NCBI GenBank assembly: GCA_017399035.1
Contig: JAFQEM010000028.1
Location: forward strand, 1 to 35,324
Reading direction: 5' to 3'
DNA length: 35,324 nucleotides
Source of the DNA: Clostridia bacterium
GTDB taxonomy: Bacteria; Bacillota; Clostridia; Christensenellales; Borkfalkiaceae
Positions within the stretch are counted from its first letter, which is position 1; each line of letters starts with the position of its first letter. Shown here piece by piece: positions 1 through 7,684 of the stretch. The position numbers and the translations under genes are program-made. The notes under the pieces are model-generated. The model had not been told where the DNA came from, ran no database searches, and was given only the letters and a program-made list of their open reading frames with translations.

Positions 1-372
1 ATGCCTATGGGCTACGTTCGTGGTTCAAGCAAAGACCACGGCAGAAACAATAAAATTGAGGGAAAGTTAGAGGCTGGCACGAAGGTAGTAGTTATTGAAG
101 ACCTTATATCTACTGGCGGTAGCGTAATAGACGTTGTTGATTCTCTACGTGAGGCAGGCGCAGAGGTTTTGGGTATCGTAAGCATTTATACTTACGGAAT
201 GAAAAAAGGTTTAGAAAGACTTGCTGCAGCAAACGTTAAAAACGTAAGTCTTACCGATTTTGACACCACGATAGCAGTTGCTGCTCAAACTGGTTATATC
301 AAAGAAAGCGACGTTGAAAGACTTAAAGCGTTTAGAGATAATCCCTCTGATGAAAGTTGGATTAAGGGTTAA
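1..372 (+). CDS. pyrE: Orotate phosphoribosyltransferase, C-terminal part (cut by window edge)
   Basis: Transfers phosphoribosyl from PRPP to orotate to make OMP, the fifth step of de novo UMP synthesis, in the cytoplasm. The reading frame is open at base 1, so the N-terminal part lies outside the window and the ATG at base 1 is probably internal. Visible family features are the PMGYVR stretch followed by KDHGRNNKIEG (catalytic loop with Lys and His) and the PRPP-binding signature VVVIEDLISTGGS at about residues 29-41 of the fragment. The stop at 370-372 is 16 bases before pyrB, so the genes are co-transcribed. Family assignment is firm; the true length is unknown. Confidence 0.93.
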   Translation: MPMGYVRGSSKDHGRNNKIEGKLEAGTKVVVIEDLISTGGSVIDVVDSLREAGAEVLGIVSIYTYGMKKGLERLAAANVKNVSLTDFDTTIAVAAQTGYIKESDVERLKAFRDNPSDESWIKG

Positions 373-388
373 TGTTTAAGGGGACCAA

Positions 389-1303
389 ATGAGAAATTTA
401 TTGTCAATTACTGATTTTTCGGTTGAAGAAGTAAACGGCGTAATTGAAACGGCGCAAAAAATAATAGCAAATCCGCAAGCATATTCGGAAAAGTGTAAGA
501 ACAAAATTATTGCAACCTTATTTTTTGAACCTTCAACAAGAACAAGATTGAGTTTTGAGTCTGCAATGCTATCACTTGGCGGAAAAACTCTCGGTTTTTC
601 AGATGCTGCAAACTCTTCTTCGTCAAAGGGCGAAAGTTTGTCTGACACTATCCGTGTGGTTAGTTGCTATTCTGACATAATTGCTATGCGCCACCCCAAA
701 GAGGGCGCGCCGTTGGTTGCGTCTTTCGTGTCCGACGTTCCTATAATAAACGCAGGTGACGGTGGGCATAACCACCCCACGCAAACTCTTACCGACCTAT
801 TAACCATAAAAACGGAAATGGGCAGGCTTGATAACCTTACCGTTGGTTTTTGCGGTGATTTAAAGTTTGGCAGAACCGTTCACTCACTTATTCAAGCGCT
901 TGCAAGACAAAAGGGAATTAAACTTGTTTTAATATCGCCAGAAGAACTTACCGTGCCTGATTACGTTAAACACGACGTTATGGATAAAAATGGTATGAAT
1001 TACGTTGAAACACGCAGTTTAGAAGAGGCAATGCCTCAACTTGACGTGTTGTATATGACTAGAGTTCAACAAGAAAGATTTTTTAATGAAGACGATTATT
1101 TGCGTTTGCGTGATAGTTACATTTTAACGGCAGAAAAACTTCAGTCTGCAAAAGAAAAAATGTGCGTGTTGCATCCACTACCTAGAGTAAACGAAATATC
1201 CGTTGACGTTGACGCAGACCCACGCGCTTGTTATTTTAAGCAGGTTAAAAATGGCAGATACGTTAGAATGGCGCTTATCCTTAAGTTGCTTGGTATAGAG
1301 TAA
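389..1303 (+). CDS. pyrB: Aspartate carbamoyltransferase catalytic subunit
   Basis: Condenses carbamoyl phosphate with aspartate to carbamoyl aspartate, the committed step of pyrimidine synthesis. At 304 residues it has the family's usual length. The carbamoyl-phosphate loop FFEPSTRTR is at residues 45-53, the second signature [11 protein letters not shown] at 129-139, and RVQQERF lies further on in the aspartate domain. A GGGGA ribosome site precedes the ATG. It sits between pyrE and pyrI with gaps of 16 and 14 bases, the arrangement expected for a PyrB-PyrI holoenzyme with allosteric control. Nothing is missing or unusual. Confidence 0.97.
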   Translation: MRNLLSITDFSVEEVNGVIETAQKIIANPQAYSEKCKNKIIATLFFEPSTRTRLSFESAMLSLGGKTLGFSDAANSSSSKGESLSDTIRVVSCYSDIIAMRHPKEGAPLVASFVSDVPIINAGDGGHNHPTQTLTDLLTIKTEMGRLDNLTVGFCGDLKFGRTVHSLIQALARQKGIKLVLISPEELTVPDYVKHDVMDKNGMNYVETRSLEEAMPQLDVLYMTRVQQERFFNEDDYLRLRDSYILTAEKLQSAKEKMCVLHPLPRVNEISVDVDADPRACYFKQVKNGRYVRMALILKLLGIE

Positions 1304-1317
1304 AGGGAGAATATGTT

Positions 1318-1731
1318 ATGGAAATAAATCCTATTAAAAATGGAATAGTTATAGACCATATTGATGCAGGTAAGGGTATGGAAGTATATAACTTTTTAAA
1401 TCTTTCAGAACTTGATTGCACTGTTGCGCTAATTATGAACGTTTTTAGCAAAAAGACTGGCAAAAAAGATATCATTAAAATTGATGAAAGCATTGCGCTT
1501 GACCTTGATGTTCTTGGTTATATTGCACCCGAAACAACCGTAAACTTTATTAAAGATGGAAAACTTGTTGAAAAACGCAAAATGGAATTGCCATTGACAC
1601 TTAAAAACGTTATAAAATGTAAAAATCCACGTTGTATAACTAGTGTTGAAACTTGCGTAGACCACGAGTTTAAGTTAGTTGATAAAGATAATAAAGTGTA
1701 TCGTTGTATATATTGTGAATCCAAATTTTAA
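1318..1731 (+). CDS. pyrI: Aspartate carbamoyltransferase regulatory subunit
   Basis: Regulatory chain that binds nucleotides and, through a zinc domain, the PyrB catalytic chain. It is 137 residues long, slightly shorter than the enterobacterial protein. The zinc-binding domain is complete: Cys101-4 residues-Cys106 and Cys130-2 residues-Cys133, matching the four-cysteine site known for PyrI. The N-terminal nucleotide-binding part contains the expected IKNGIVIDHIDAGKG opening. It lies 14 bases after pyrB with a GGGAGA ribosome site. It is the last gene of the operon and is followed by a hairpin and a bidirectional terminator. Confidence 0.96.
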   Translation: MEINPIKNGIVIDHIDAGKGMEVYNFLNLSELDCTVALIMNVFSKKTGKKDIIKIDESIALDLDVLGYIAPETTVNFIKDGKLVEKRKMELPLTLKNVIKCKNPRCITSVETCVDHEFKLVDKDNKVYRCIYCESKF

Positions 1732-1757
1732 GCATTTCTTTCTTTGCAATACGGCGT

Positions 1758-1824
1758 CAAGAAAGGGTTTAACTTGATTGTGTACAAAAAGTACACGCAC
1801 GGCGTTAACCCCATTCTTTCCTTG
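1758..1824 (+). other. Large imperfect hairpin after pyrI
   Basis: An imperfect stem brings CAAG-AAAG-GG-TTTAAC on the left together with GTTAACCCC-CTTTC-CTTG on the right, and is capped by GTGTAC-AAAAA-GTACAC (perfect 6-bp stem, 5-nt loop). No T-run follows, so it is not a standard intrinsic terminator. It may stabilise the 3' end of the pyr mRNA or be a small structured RNA. The rest of the gap shows no gene. Confidence 0.4.
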
Positions 1825-1903
1825 TCTTACTTGCATCTAAACCGTTTAATAGACGCTTAAATATAATTCATATATGTAACTAAAAATTAAATACGTATAT
1901 AAA

Positions 1904-1939
1904 AAACGGGCGAAAGTTTTTTAAAACTTTCGCCCGTTT
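1904..1939. terminator. Bidirectional intrinsic terminator between pyrI and the AraC gene
   Basis: A perfect inverted repeat with 17-base arms (1904-1920 and 1923-1939, core CGGGCGAAAG / CTTTCGCCCG) around a TT centre, with A-run on the left and T-run on the right. It lies between converging genes and can end both transcripts. Confidence 0.88.
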
Positions 1940-2020
1940 ATCATTTTAAAATCATTTTAATACAAGAAGTTGGTTGTTTGCTTGAAAAGGCGCAAAACAC
2001 TTAACTTCTTATAGTTTAAA

Positions 2021-2935
2021 TTACTTTTTTTTATTTGCAATAGTATTTTTTTGCCGTTTGGGGGTATCAAGAGAGGGCAGTTTTTTAACAACTGCCTTGG
2101 GTGCTTTTCTAAATTTACTTTTAAACTGCCTATAAAAAGTGGTGTAATAATCGTATCCTAAAAAATCAGAAATATATTGTGGGGTATAACCTTGGTTTAA
2201 CAATGAGGATGCGTATTGTAGTTTTTGGTTGCTAATATATTGATGTATCGTAACACCCATATTTTGTTTAAAAAAGCGATATAAATAAGATTCGCTAACG
2301 TTAAAAGCGCTTGCAAGTTGGGTTATAGAATAATTAGAATTTACGTTTTCGTTGATATATTTAATAACTGATTGTAAAAGTTCATTAGTGGTTTTTGGTT
2401 GAGGAATCAAGTGATATTCACTGGTCATCAAAATTTCAACCATTTGATTTATTTCACAAATAACGTCAATAACTTTAGAGATGATTTTTACGTCTTTATA
2501 TTTATCGGGCTCTTTAGTAAGTGGTAAAATAGATTTTAATATACTTGCTATTTTAGATTTTGCAACTATTTCTTTGGGGATAATATGTTGATATCGATAA
2601 GCATTTAAAAAGGGAAAAGTTAAATCAAGGTCGTTAATTGTGGGTATAAGGTTAGACGCAAATTGTAACACAATTCTTTCATAAGGCTTTTCTGCAGAAA
2701 TTTTCAAAGAATGCAATTCTTGAGCGTTTACCACTATAACGTCGCCAGGATGAATGCGGAAAGTAGAGCCGTTGATGTGATAATCAACTTCCCCAGAAAT
2801 TAGATAAAGTATTTCAATTCTTCTGTGTGATTCGGGGGCATATCCACCGTGTTTATCAATAAATGGGGTTGTGTTTAATGTATGGTGATAGTATATGCCG
2901 TTGCTTGATAAATAGTCTGAAAAAGATTTAATCAT
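2021..2935 (-). CDS. AraC-family transcriptional regulator with N-terminal cupin domain
   Basis: A 304-residue cytoplasmic regulator, likely sensing a sugar or uronide and controlling the neighbouring GH28/transporter operon. Residues about 30-100 form a cupin-like sugar-sensing domain (ISGEVDYHINGSTFRIHPGD motif). Residues about 188-285 form the two helix-turn-helix units, with ITQLASAFNVSESYLYRFFK as the first and the classic YISDFLGYDYYTTFYRQFKSKF signature as the second; the tail is basic. It is divergent from GH28. The start at 2935 is the only usable one near the N-terminus. No ribosome site is placed properly and the consensus -10 box ends only 6 bases before it, so the mRNA is probably leaderless. 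The effector is unknown. Confidence 0.93.
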   Translation of the reverse strand: MIKSFSDYLSSNGIYYHHTLNTTPFIDKHGGYAPESHRRIEILYLISGEVDYHINGSTFRIHPGDVIVVNAQELHSLKISAEKPYERIVLQFASNLIPTINDLDLTFPFLNAYRYQHIIPKEIVAKSKIASILKSILPLTKEPDKYKDVKIISKVIDVICEINQMVEILMTSEYHLIPQPKTTNELLQSVIKYINENVNSNYSITQLASAFNVSESYLYRFFKQNMGVTIHQYISNQKLQYASSLLNQGYTPQYISDFLGYDYYTTFYRQFKSKFRKAPKAVVKKLPSLDTPKRQKNTIANKKK

Positions 2936-2941
2936 ACCTAA

Positions 2942-2970
2942 ATTATATTTTTAATAAAAACATTTGTCAA
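2942..2970 (-). promoter_or_regulatory. Fully consensus sigma-A promoter of the AraC gene
   Basis: On the minus strand TTGACA (2970-2965), a 17-base spacer and TATAAT (2947-2942) are all perfect matches to the sigma-A consensus. The expected start point falls at about 2935, on the A of the start codon. Confidence 0.85.
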
Positions 2971-2984
2971 GCACTTTGTTAAAA

Positions 2985-3009
2985 TTCATAAAATAAAATG
3001 TTTATTGTA
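2985..3009 (+). promoter_or_regulatory. Direct-repeat site 1 (putative AraC operator), next to the regulator promoter
   Basis: 25-base element beginning TTCATAAA and ending AATGTTTATTGTA. It matches the element at 3137-3161 at 22 of 25 positions in the same orientation. Each copy also contains an internal CATAAA / TTTATK near-inverted repeat. It lies about 15 bases upstream of the -35 box of the AraC promoter. Function as an operator is inferred from position and repetition. Confidence 0.55.
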
Positions 3010-3072
3010 ATTTCTATACAAAATATTGATTACTAAACAAATAAAAATTTAAATAAATGTTGCTACACTATT

Positions 3073-3092
3073 TATATACGCACGCGCGCGTA
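3073..3092. repeat. Alternating pyrimidine-purine tract
   Basis: A 20-base strictly alternating tract (TATATA, then CGCA, CGCGCGCG, TA) sits between the two putative operators. It is unusually CG-rich for an otherwise AT-rich intergenic region and is nearly palindromic. No function is assigned. Confidence 0.6.
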
Positions 3093-3136
3093 ATAATTTA
3101 ATTTGCGCAAATGTAGTCTTGAAAAATAGCATTTAG

Positions 3137-3161
3137 TTCATAAATTACAATGTTTATGGTA
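3137..3161 (+). promoter_or_regulatory. Direct-repeat site 2 (putative AraC operator), next to the GH28 promoter
   Basis: Second copy of the 25-base element (TTCATAAA ... AATGTTTATGGTA), differing from site 1 at three positions. It ends 10 bases before the weak -35 box of the GH28 promoter, where an AraC-family activator commonly binds. The 320-base stretch between the regulator and GH28 contains these sites and promoters but no gene. Confidence 0.55.
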
Positions 3162-3171
3162 GAAATTACTA

Positions 3172-3200
3172 TGTACAAGCGCAAAAAAATGTGATAAAAT
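3172..3200 (+). promoter_or_regulatory. Probable activator-dependent promoter for GH28 and the transport operon
   Basis: TGTACA (4/6 match to the -35 consensus), 17 bases, then TAAAAT preceded by TGA, giving an extended -10. The poor -35 with a repeat element just upstream fits a promoter needing an activator. Confidence 0.55.
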
Positions 3201-3255
3201 ATATATGTAAACTTGGGGAAAGTGTGAATAATTATATTTAGGATGGGTTTTAATA

Positions 3256-4632
3256 GTGATTTTTACAGTTGACGCAAGCAAAGTTCAATCAGGTCAGTTG
3301 ATAACCAAAGAGGTTCAAAATTTAATTGATGAATGCAACTTGACAGGTGGCGGTGACGTAATATTTCCTAAAGGTGAATACGTTTTATCAACGGTATTTC
3401 TAAAAAGCAACGTAAATATCGTTTTAGAAGAAGGCGCACTTCTTTTAGGTTCTCTCAATTTTGACGATTATTGTTTTGACGAACCAGTTGATTATCCGCT
3501 TTACCAAGACGCGTCGCACAGTTTTTTTCATTGTTCAATGTTCGTAGGCGAAAACGTTGAAAATATTACAATAACTGGCAAAGGCATAATAGATATGCGT
3601 TCGGTGTGGGACGACGATAATAAAAGGGACATGCACCACCGCGGACCAAAATCAATAGCATTAAAATATTGCAACAACGTTTTTATTCGTGATATAGGCG
3701 TATATAACACTACCGACCTTGCAATCTATTTTGCAGGTTGCGAAAACGTTGAAATTGACGGCGTAAAGATGCGCGTATATATCGACGGAATTAGTCCTGA
3801 TAATTCAAAGAACGTAATAATCCGTAATTGCGACGTTGAAAGTGGTGATGACGGAATAGTTTTCAAATCTTCTTACACACTTAACAAAATGGACGTTTGC
3901 AAAAACATTTTGGTTGAAAACTGCAAAGTTAAAAGTCGTTGTAGCGCGTTAAAGTTCGGCACGGAAACAAACGGCGGATTTGAAGATATTAGAATTAAAA
4001 ACGTAAAAGTTTTAGAAACTAGATTAGCAGGTATTGCTATTGAGAGTGTAGACGGGGCGGTTCTCAACAATATTTATATAAGTGATATTACAATGGAAAA
4101 CGTTTTTGCACCGTTATTCGTATTCTTGGGGGACCGTATGAGAGCGCCGGAAGGAACGCCTGTGGGAGATATAAATAACGTTACTATCGAAAATGTAAAG
4201 GCAACAGGACCTTATATTCCTTACGAGGCGATAGAAATGAACTATATGTCTTTCGTGGCAAAAAGCAAGGTTCAATATCCGTGGTGGGGCGTGATGCCTG
4301 CAAGCGAAGAACAGTTGTTAGATAGACAAAAAGGTTGCTGGCAAATGACTTCAAACGTAATGGGGTTAAAAGAAAAACCTATTAAAAATTTAACTTTAAG
4401 AAATATCAGTTTTACGCTAGAGGGTGGTTGTCAAAAGTATGAAAATAATATACCAGATATATCAAACGCTTATCCTGAAGTAAATATGTATGGTAAAATT
4501 CTTCCCGCAAAGGGCATATATTTTAGAAACGTAGACGGTTTAACGCTTGAAAACGTAAAAATAGATACTTATAAAGAAGATATTAGGCAAGCGTTTGTTT
4601 TTGAAAACGTAAAAAATTATAAAATTATTTAA
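3256..4632 (+). CDS. Glycoside hydrolase family 28 (polygalacturonase-like), intracellular
   Basis: A 458-residue right-handed beta-helix enzyme expected to hydrolyse galacturonic-acid linkages in pectin fragments. No signal peptide is visible, so it should act on imported oligosaccharides. Catalytic Asp candidates are present: the YIDGISPD stretch (Asp177, Asp182) corresponds to the usual NTDG region, and SGDDGIVFKS carries Asp198-Asp199. The substrate-binding RIK is at 246-248. The classical GHG motif is absent and replaced by CSALKFGTETNGG (229-241), seen in non-canonical GH28 branches, so strict polygalacturonase specificity is unsure. The start is GTG at 3256, with AGGATGG 9 bases upstream. 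It is the first gene after the AraC-controlled promoter; the transporter follows. Confidence 0.88.
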   Translation: MIFTVDASKVQSGQLITKEVQNLIDECNLTGGGDVIFPKGEYVLSTVFLKSNVNIVLEEGALLLGSLNFDDYCFDEPVDYPLYQDASHSFFHCSMFVGENVENITITGKGIIDMRSVWDDDNKRDMHHRGPKSIALKYCNNVFIRDIGVYNTTDLAIYFAGCENVEIDGVKMRVYIDGISPDNSKNVIIRNCDVESGDDGIVFKSSYTLNKMDVCKNILVENCKVKSRCSALKFGTETNGGFEDIRIKNVKVLETRLAGIAIESVDGAVLNNIYISDITMENVFAPLFVFLGDRMRAPEGTPVGDINNVTIENVKATGPYIPYEAIEMNYMSFVAKSKVQYPWWGVMPASEEQLLDRQKGCWQMTSNVMGLKEKPIKNLTLRNISFTLEGGCQKYENNIPDISNAYPEVNMYGKILPAKGIYFRNVDGLTLENVKIDTYKEDIRQAFVFENVKNYKII

Positions 4633-4662
4633 ATAAACGAAATAAAATTTAAGTTTGAAAAG

Positions 4663-4744
4663 TAAAGGCACGTGCCTTTAGTCCATCTTTGACAAGATGG
4701 ACTAGGATATTGATAGATTAAAATGGTAAATTCCGCAAAAGCGG
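4663..4744 (+). promoter_or_regulatory. Three consecutive hairpins between GH28 and the binding-protein gene
   Basis: Hairpin 1 is a perfect 18-base palindrome (4663-4680, centre GGCACGTGCC). Hairpin 2 has perfect 10-base arms AGTCCATCTT / AAGATGGACT around TGAC (4680-4703). Hairpin 3 is CCGC-AAAA-GCGG (4733-4744). None has a T-run and no convincing promoter follows, so they probably act in RNA processing, stability or partial attenuation. Confidence 0.6.
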
Positions 4745-4772
4745 TAATAAATAAACAAAAGGAGTGAAAAGT

Positions 4773-6683
4773 ATGAAAAAACTTATTGCAACAATGATGG
4801 CAATCGTTATGGTGCTTGCTATCGGAATCGGAAACGTAGGTTGTAACAGAGAACCTGCAATTAAAATTGACGAAACAAAAACTCAACTTTACGTTTCAAA
4901 CAATGACCAAGGTGTTGGTAGGGCGTATATAGAGGCTATCGGTAAGCAGTTTGAAATTGATTTTGCCGATAAATCTTTTGAAGATGGTAAGGTTGGTGTA
5001 CAAGTTATATATAACCACAACACAAGCATCACCAGCGCATCATTTTACGAGGCAAACATTGATAGTGATAAAGATAACGTTTATTTTACAGAGTATATTA
5101 ACTATAAACAATGGGCTAATAAGTTTATGGACGTAACCAACATTATGAATCAACCTGCAATTACTGGTTATGACGAACAAACAGGTGAATATACTCGTGA
5201 AAGCACGCCCATTAAAGATAAAATTGACCCTGTAATGTTAGAATTTTTGAACGTTGGCAAAGGTTCAGAAATCGTTTATAGAGGTTTTCCATTTTACCTT
5301 GCAATAAAGAGTGTAAACTATAACGCAGACTTGTGGAATGAAAAGAATTTTTATTTGTGTTCTGCACCTAGCGACGTTGTTGCAAGGGCTATTGCAGACG
5401 GTACGGATTTAGAAACTGCTAAAGCAACGTATAATACTGAAATTGCAAAAATAAACGCAGGCGAAAAAAGTGATTATTTGTTGTTCGGTAACGCTAAAGG
5501 TGAAACCATTATAGGTGGCGTATCATATGCTATCGGACTATCTGCAGGTCCTGACGGTAAGTTTGGAACGTTTGACGACGGATTTCCTGCAACGTTTGAC
5601 GAATTTTATGCACTTTGCAACTATATTTCAAGTAACAGCGTAACGCCGTTTATTTGGACTGGCGCAAACGCAGGTTATGCAGATATGCTTACACAGTCTA
5701 TATTTACAAACGATTTAGGGTTAGAAAGAGCAAAAACTTATTATTCTTTAACTGGTACTATGGATAACCTTGTTAAATTCGTTAACGGCGTACCCCAGTT
5801 TGACGCACAAGGCAATCCTATTCTTGACGAACCTTATACTTTTAACGGTGGTAAAACTGACGGATATGAAATGATGAGAACGGAAAGTAAATGGTATGCT
5901 CTTAAGTTTGCAGAAAAAATTGCAACTACACCCAGTTGGACACATACCGCTTGTTACGACTCAACTTCTCAATCAGAGGCACAAAATAAATACCTCACAG
6001 AAGGTTACACAAAATTAGGAAACAAAATAGCAATGCTTATGGACGGTGCTTGGTGGCAAGCAGAAGCAAACGCAACTTTTGAAGTTATGGAAAAGGTAGA
6101 TTCAAAATATGCAAAAGAGAATAGAAAATTCGGCGTTATGCCATTGCCTTATGCAACGATAGATAAGTTTGCAACGAAAACTCAAAACAACGAAAAGAAC
6201 GTTATTGTAACTGAAAACGATTCTGTATGTTTTATCAATAAAAATATAGATATAACTTCGCCTCAATACGAAGTTGCAAGAGTATTTATGTCTTATTTTA
6301 ACAACGACGATATAGCAGGCTTATTCACTGCAAAAACGAATATGCTTCGCGCTCTTGAAATCGACTTAAAAGAAAATAAATTCTGGAACGAAATGTCACC
6401 TTACGGACAAAGTTTCGTTGAATACGGTAACGGTGTTGACGTTATGTTCCCGTATACGACCAACGATTTGATGAACAACAATCGTAACTATTTCCAAAAC
6501 ACTAGAAACGGTTGGCAGTTTATGGCATATTCACAACAAATGGGTGAAACGTCAAAAGTTATTGATACCATAAAAACTTATATTGCCGATAAGGGAATTG
6601 ACGCTAAACATTATTACGGCGCAATTTATAGATATTTTAAGGATATTGCTTGGAAACAATTAAATTTGGAAGGTATTAACTAA
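4773..6683 (+). CDS. Large extracellular solute-binding lipoprotein of a CUT1 sugar ABC transporter
   Basis: Captures sugar at the cell surface and delivers it to the two permeases encoded next. A signal peptide ends in a lipobox NVGC, with Cys24 as lipid attachment site counted from the ATG chosen here. An in-frame GTG at 4764 overlaps the ribosome site AAAAGGAG, so ATG 4773, 8 bases after that site, is preferred; the protein is then 636 residues. This is well above the roughly 430 residues of ordinary family-1 binding proteins and closer to oligosaccharide binders of the LplA/YtcQ kind. Aromatic-rich stretches such as MDGAWWQAEA suit sugar stacking. The ligand is unknown; pectic or xylan oligosaccharide is an inference from neighbours. 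Confidence 0.88.
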   Translation: MKKLIATMMAIVMVLAIGIGNVGCNREPAIKIDETKTQLYVSNNDQGVGRAYIEAIGKQFEIDFADKSFEDGKVGVQVIYNHNTSITSASFYEANIDSDKDNVYFTEYINYKQWANKFMDVTNIMNQPAITGYDEQTGEYTRESTPIKDKIDPVMLEFLNVGKGSEIVYRGFPFYLAIKSVNYNADLWNEKNFYLCSAPSDVVARAIADGTDLETAKATYNTEIAKINAGEKSDYLLFGNAKGETIIGGVSYAIGLSAGPDGKFGTFDDGFPATFDEFYALCNYISSNSVTPFIWTGANAGYADMLTQSIFTNDLGLERAKTYYSLTGTMDNLVKFVNGVPQFDAQGNPILDEPYTFNGGKTDGYEMMRTESKWYALKFAEKIATTPSWTHTACYDSTSQSEAQNKYLTEGYTKLGNKIAMLMDGAWWQAEANATFEVMEKVDSKYAKENRKFGVMPLPYATIDKFATKTQNNEKNVIVTENDSVCFINKNIDITSPQYEVARVFMSYFNNDDIAGLFTAKTNMLRALEIDLKENKFWNEMSPYGQSFVEYGNGVDVMFPYTTNDLMNNNRNYFQNTRNGWQFMAYSQQMGETSKVIDTIKTYIADKGIDAKHYYGAIYRYFKDIAWKQLNLEGIN

Positions 6684-6701
6684 TAGGAGAAATTAAGCAC
6701 T

Positions 6702-7673
6702 ATGAGCGAATTGAATAACGGACAAGGCGTAGCAAGTGTTGCGCCTATTCCGCCAAAGACCGATAAAAAAGACAATTCAATGGCATCTGCTAGAAGAAAA
6801 GAGACTCTTTTTTACATTTGCATTGTAATACTTCCTTTAATACAGTTTGCAATATTTTATGTCTACGCAAATATAAACAGTTTTACAATGTCTTTTAAGA
6901 AGTGGACTGAGAAAGACGGTTGGTCTTGGGCTGGTTTTGATAACTACAAAAATATGTGGATAGAACTCACAATGCCCAACACAAATCTTAATAACGGTAT
7001 GATAAATGCAGTTAAAGTTTATCTTCTTGGCTGGTTGGTTAAACCTTTTAACCTCTTATTCCCCTTTTACGTTTATAAGAAAATGCCAGCACATAGCTTT
7101 TTCAAAACTATGTTGTTCTTACCTCAAATACTTTCAACTACTTGTACTGCGCTTATTTATAAATACGTTGTAGACCAAGTTGTGCCTGAAATATCTAAAC
7201 TCTATTTTGGCGTACAAATGGACCCTTTGCTATCAAACCCAAATTCTACTTTCTGGGTTGCGTGGTTTTTCGGCGTGCTTGACGGTATAGGTGGAAGTAT
7301 ACTTATTTATACCAGCGCAATGATGCGTATTCCTGAATCACTTGTTGAATATGGCAAACTTGAAGGTTGCACTGGATTAAAAGAGTTTATCCATATTACT
7401 TTCCCGCTTATTCTTCCTACCTTTGCAGTATATTTGATGTTAGGTTTTACAAGTATATTTTCAGCAAACTTAAGCTTATATACTTTCTTTGGTAATGGTT
7501 CGCCTATTCAAACTATAGGTTATTATACTTACGTAATGGTTGTTGACAGTAGTGGGTATACTAGTTATCCAAAGGCAGCCGCAATCGGTTTGTTCTTTAC
7601 CGCAGTTTTAGTTCCTTTAACAATTATCTTTAGGAATTTGCTCAACAAAATAACGCCACAGGTACAATATTAA
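6702..7673 (+). CDS. CUT1 sugar ABC transporter permease 1 (MalF/LplB-like)
   Basis: Integral membrane half of the oligosaccharide importer, 323 residues. A roughly 30-residue polar N-terminus leads to the first membrane helix (LFYICIVILPLIQFAIFYVY), and several more helices follow. The cytoplasmic EAA loop that docks the ATPase appears as VEYGKLEGCTGLKEFIHITFP at about residues 224-244, in a slightly degenerate form. The gene starts 18 bases after the binding protein and ends 11 bases before the second permease. No ATPase gene is in the window; CUT1 importers of Bacillota often share one MsmX-type ATPase encoded elsewhere. Confidence 0.92.
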   Translation: MSELNNGQGVASVAPIPPKTDKKDNSMASARRKETLFYICIVILPLIQFAIFYVYANINSFTMSFKKWTEKDGWSWAGFDNYKNMWIELTMPNTNLNNGMINAVKVYLLGWLVKPFNLLFPFYVYKKMPAHSFFKTMLFLPQILSTTCTALIYKYVVDQVVPEISKLYFGVQMDPLLSNPNSTFWVAWFFGVLDGIGGSILIYTSAMMRIPESLVEYGKLEGCTGLKEFIHITFPLILPTFAVYLMLGFTSIFSANLSLYTFFGNGSPIQTIGYYTYVMVVDSSGYTSYPKAAAIGLFFTAVLVPLTIIFRNLLNKITPQVQY

Positions 7674-7684
7674 GGGGGTATAAG

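Noticed and set aside
1758-1824. Intrinsic terminator for pyrI
   Set aside because: No T-run follows; the hairpin at 1904-1939 is a far better terminator.
4764-4772. Upstream GTG start for the solute-binding protein
   Set aside because: The GTG overlaps the AAAAGGAG ribosome site; ATG 4773 is correctly spaced and gives a normal signal peptide.
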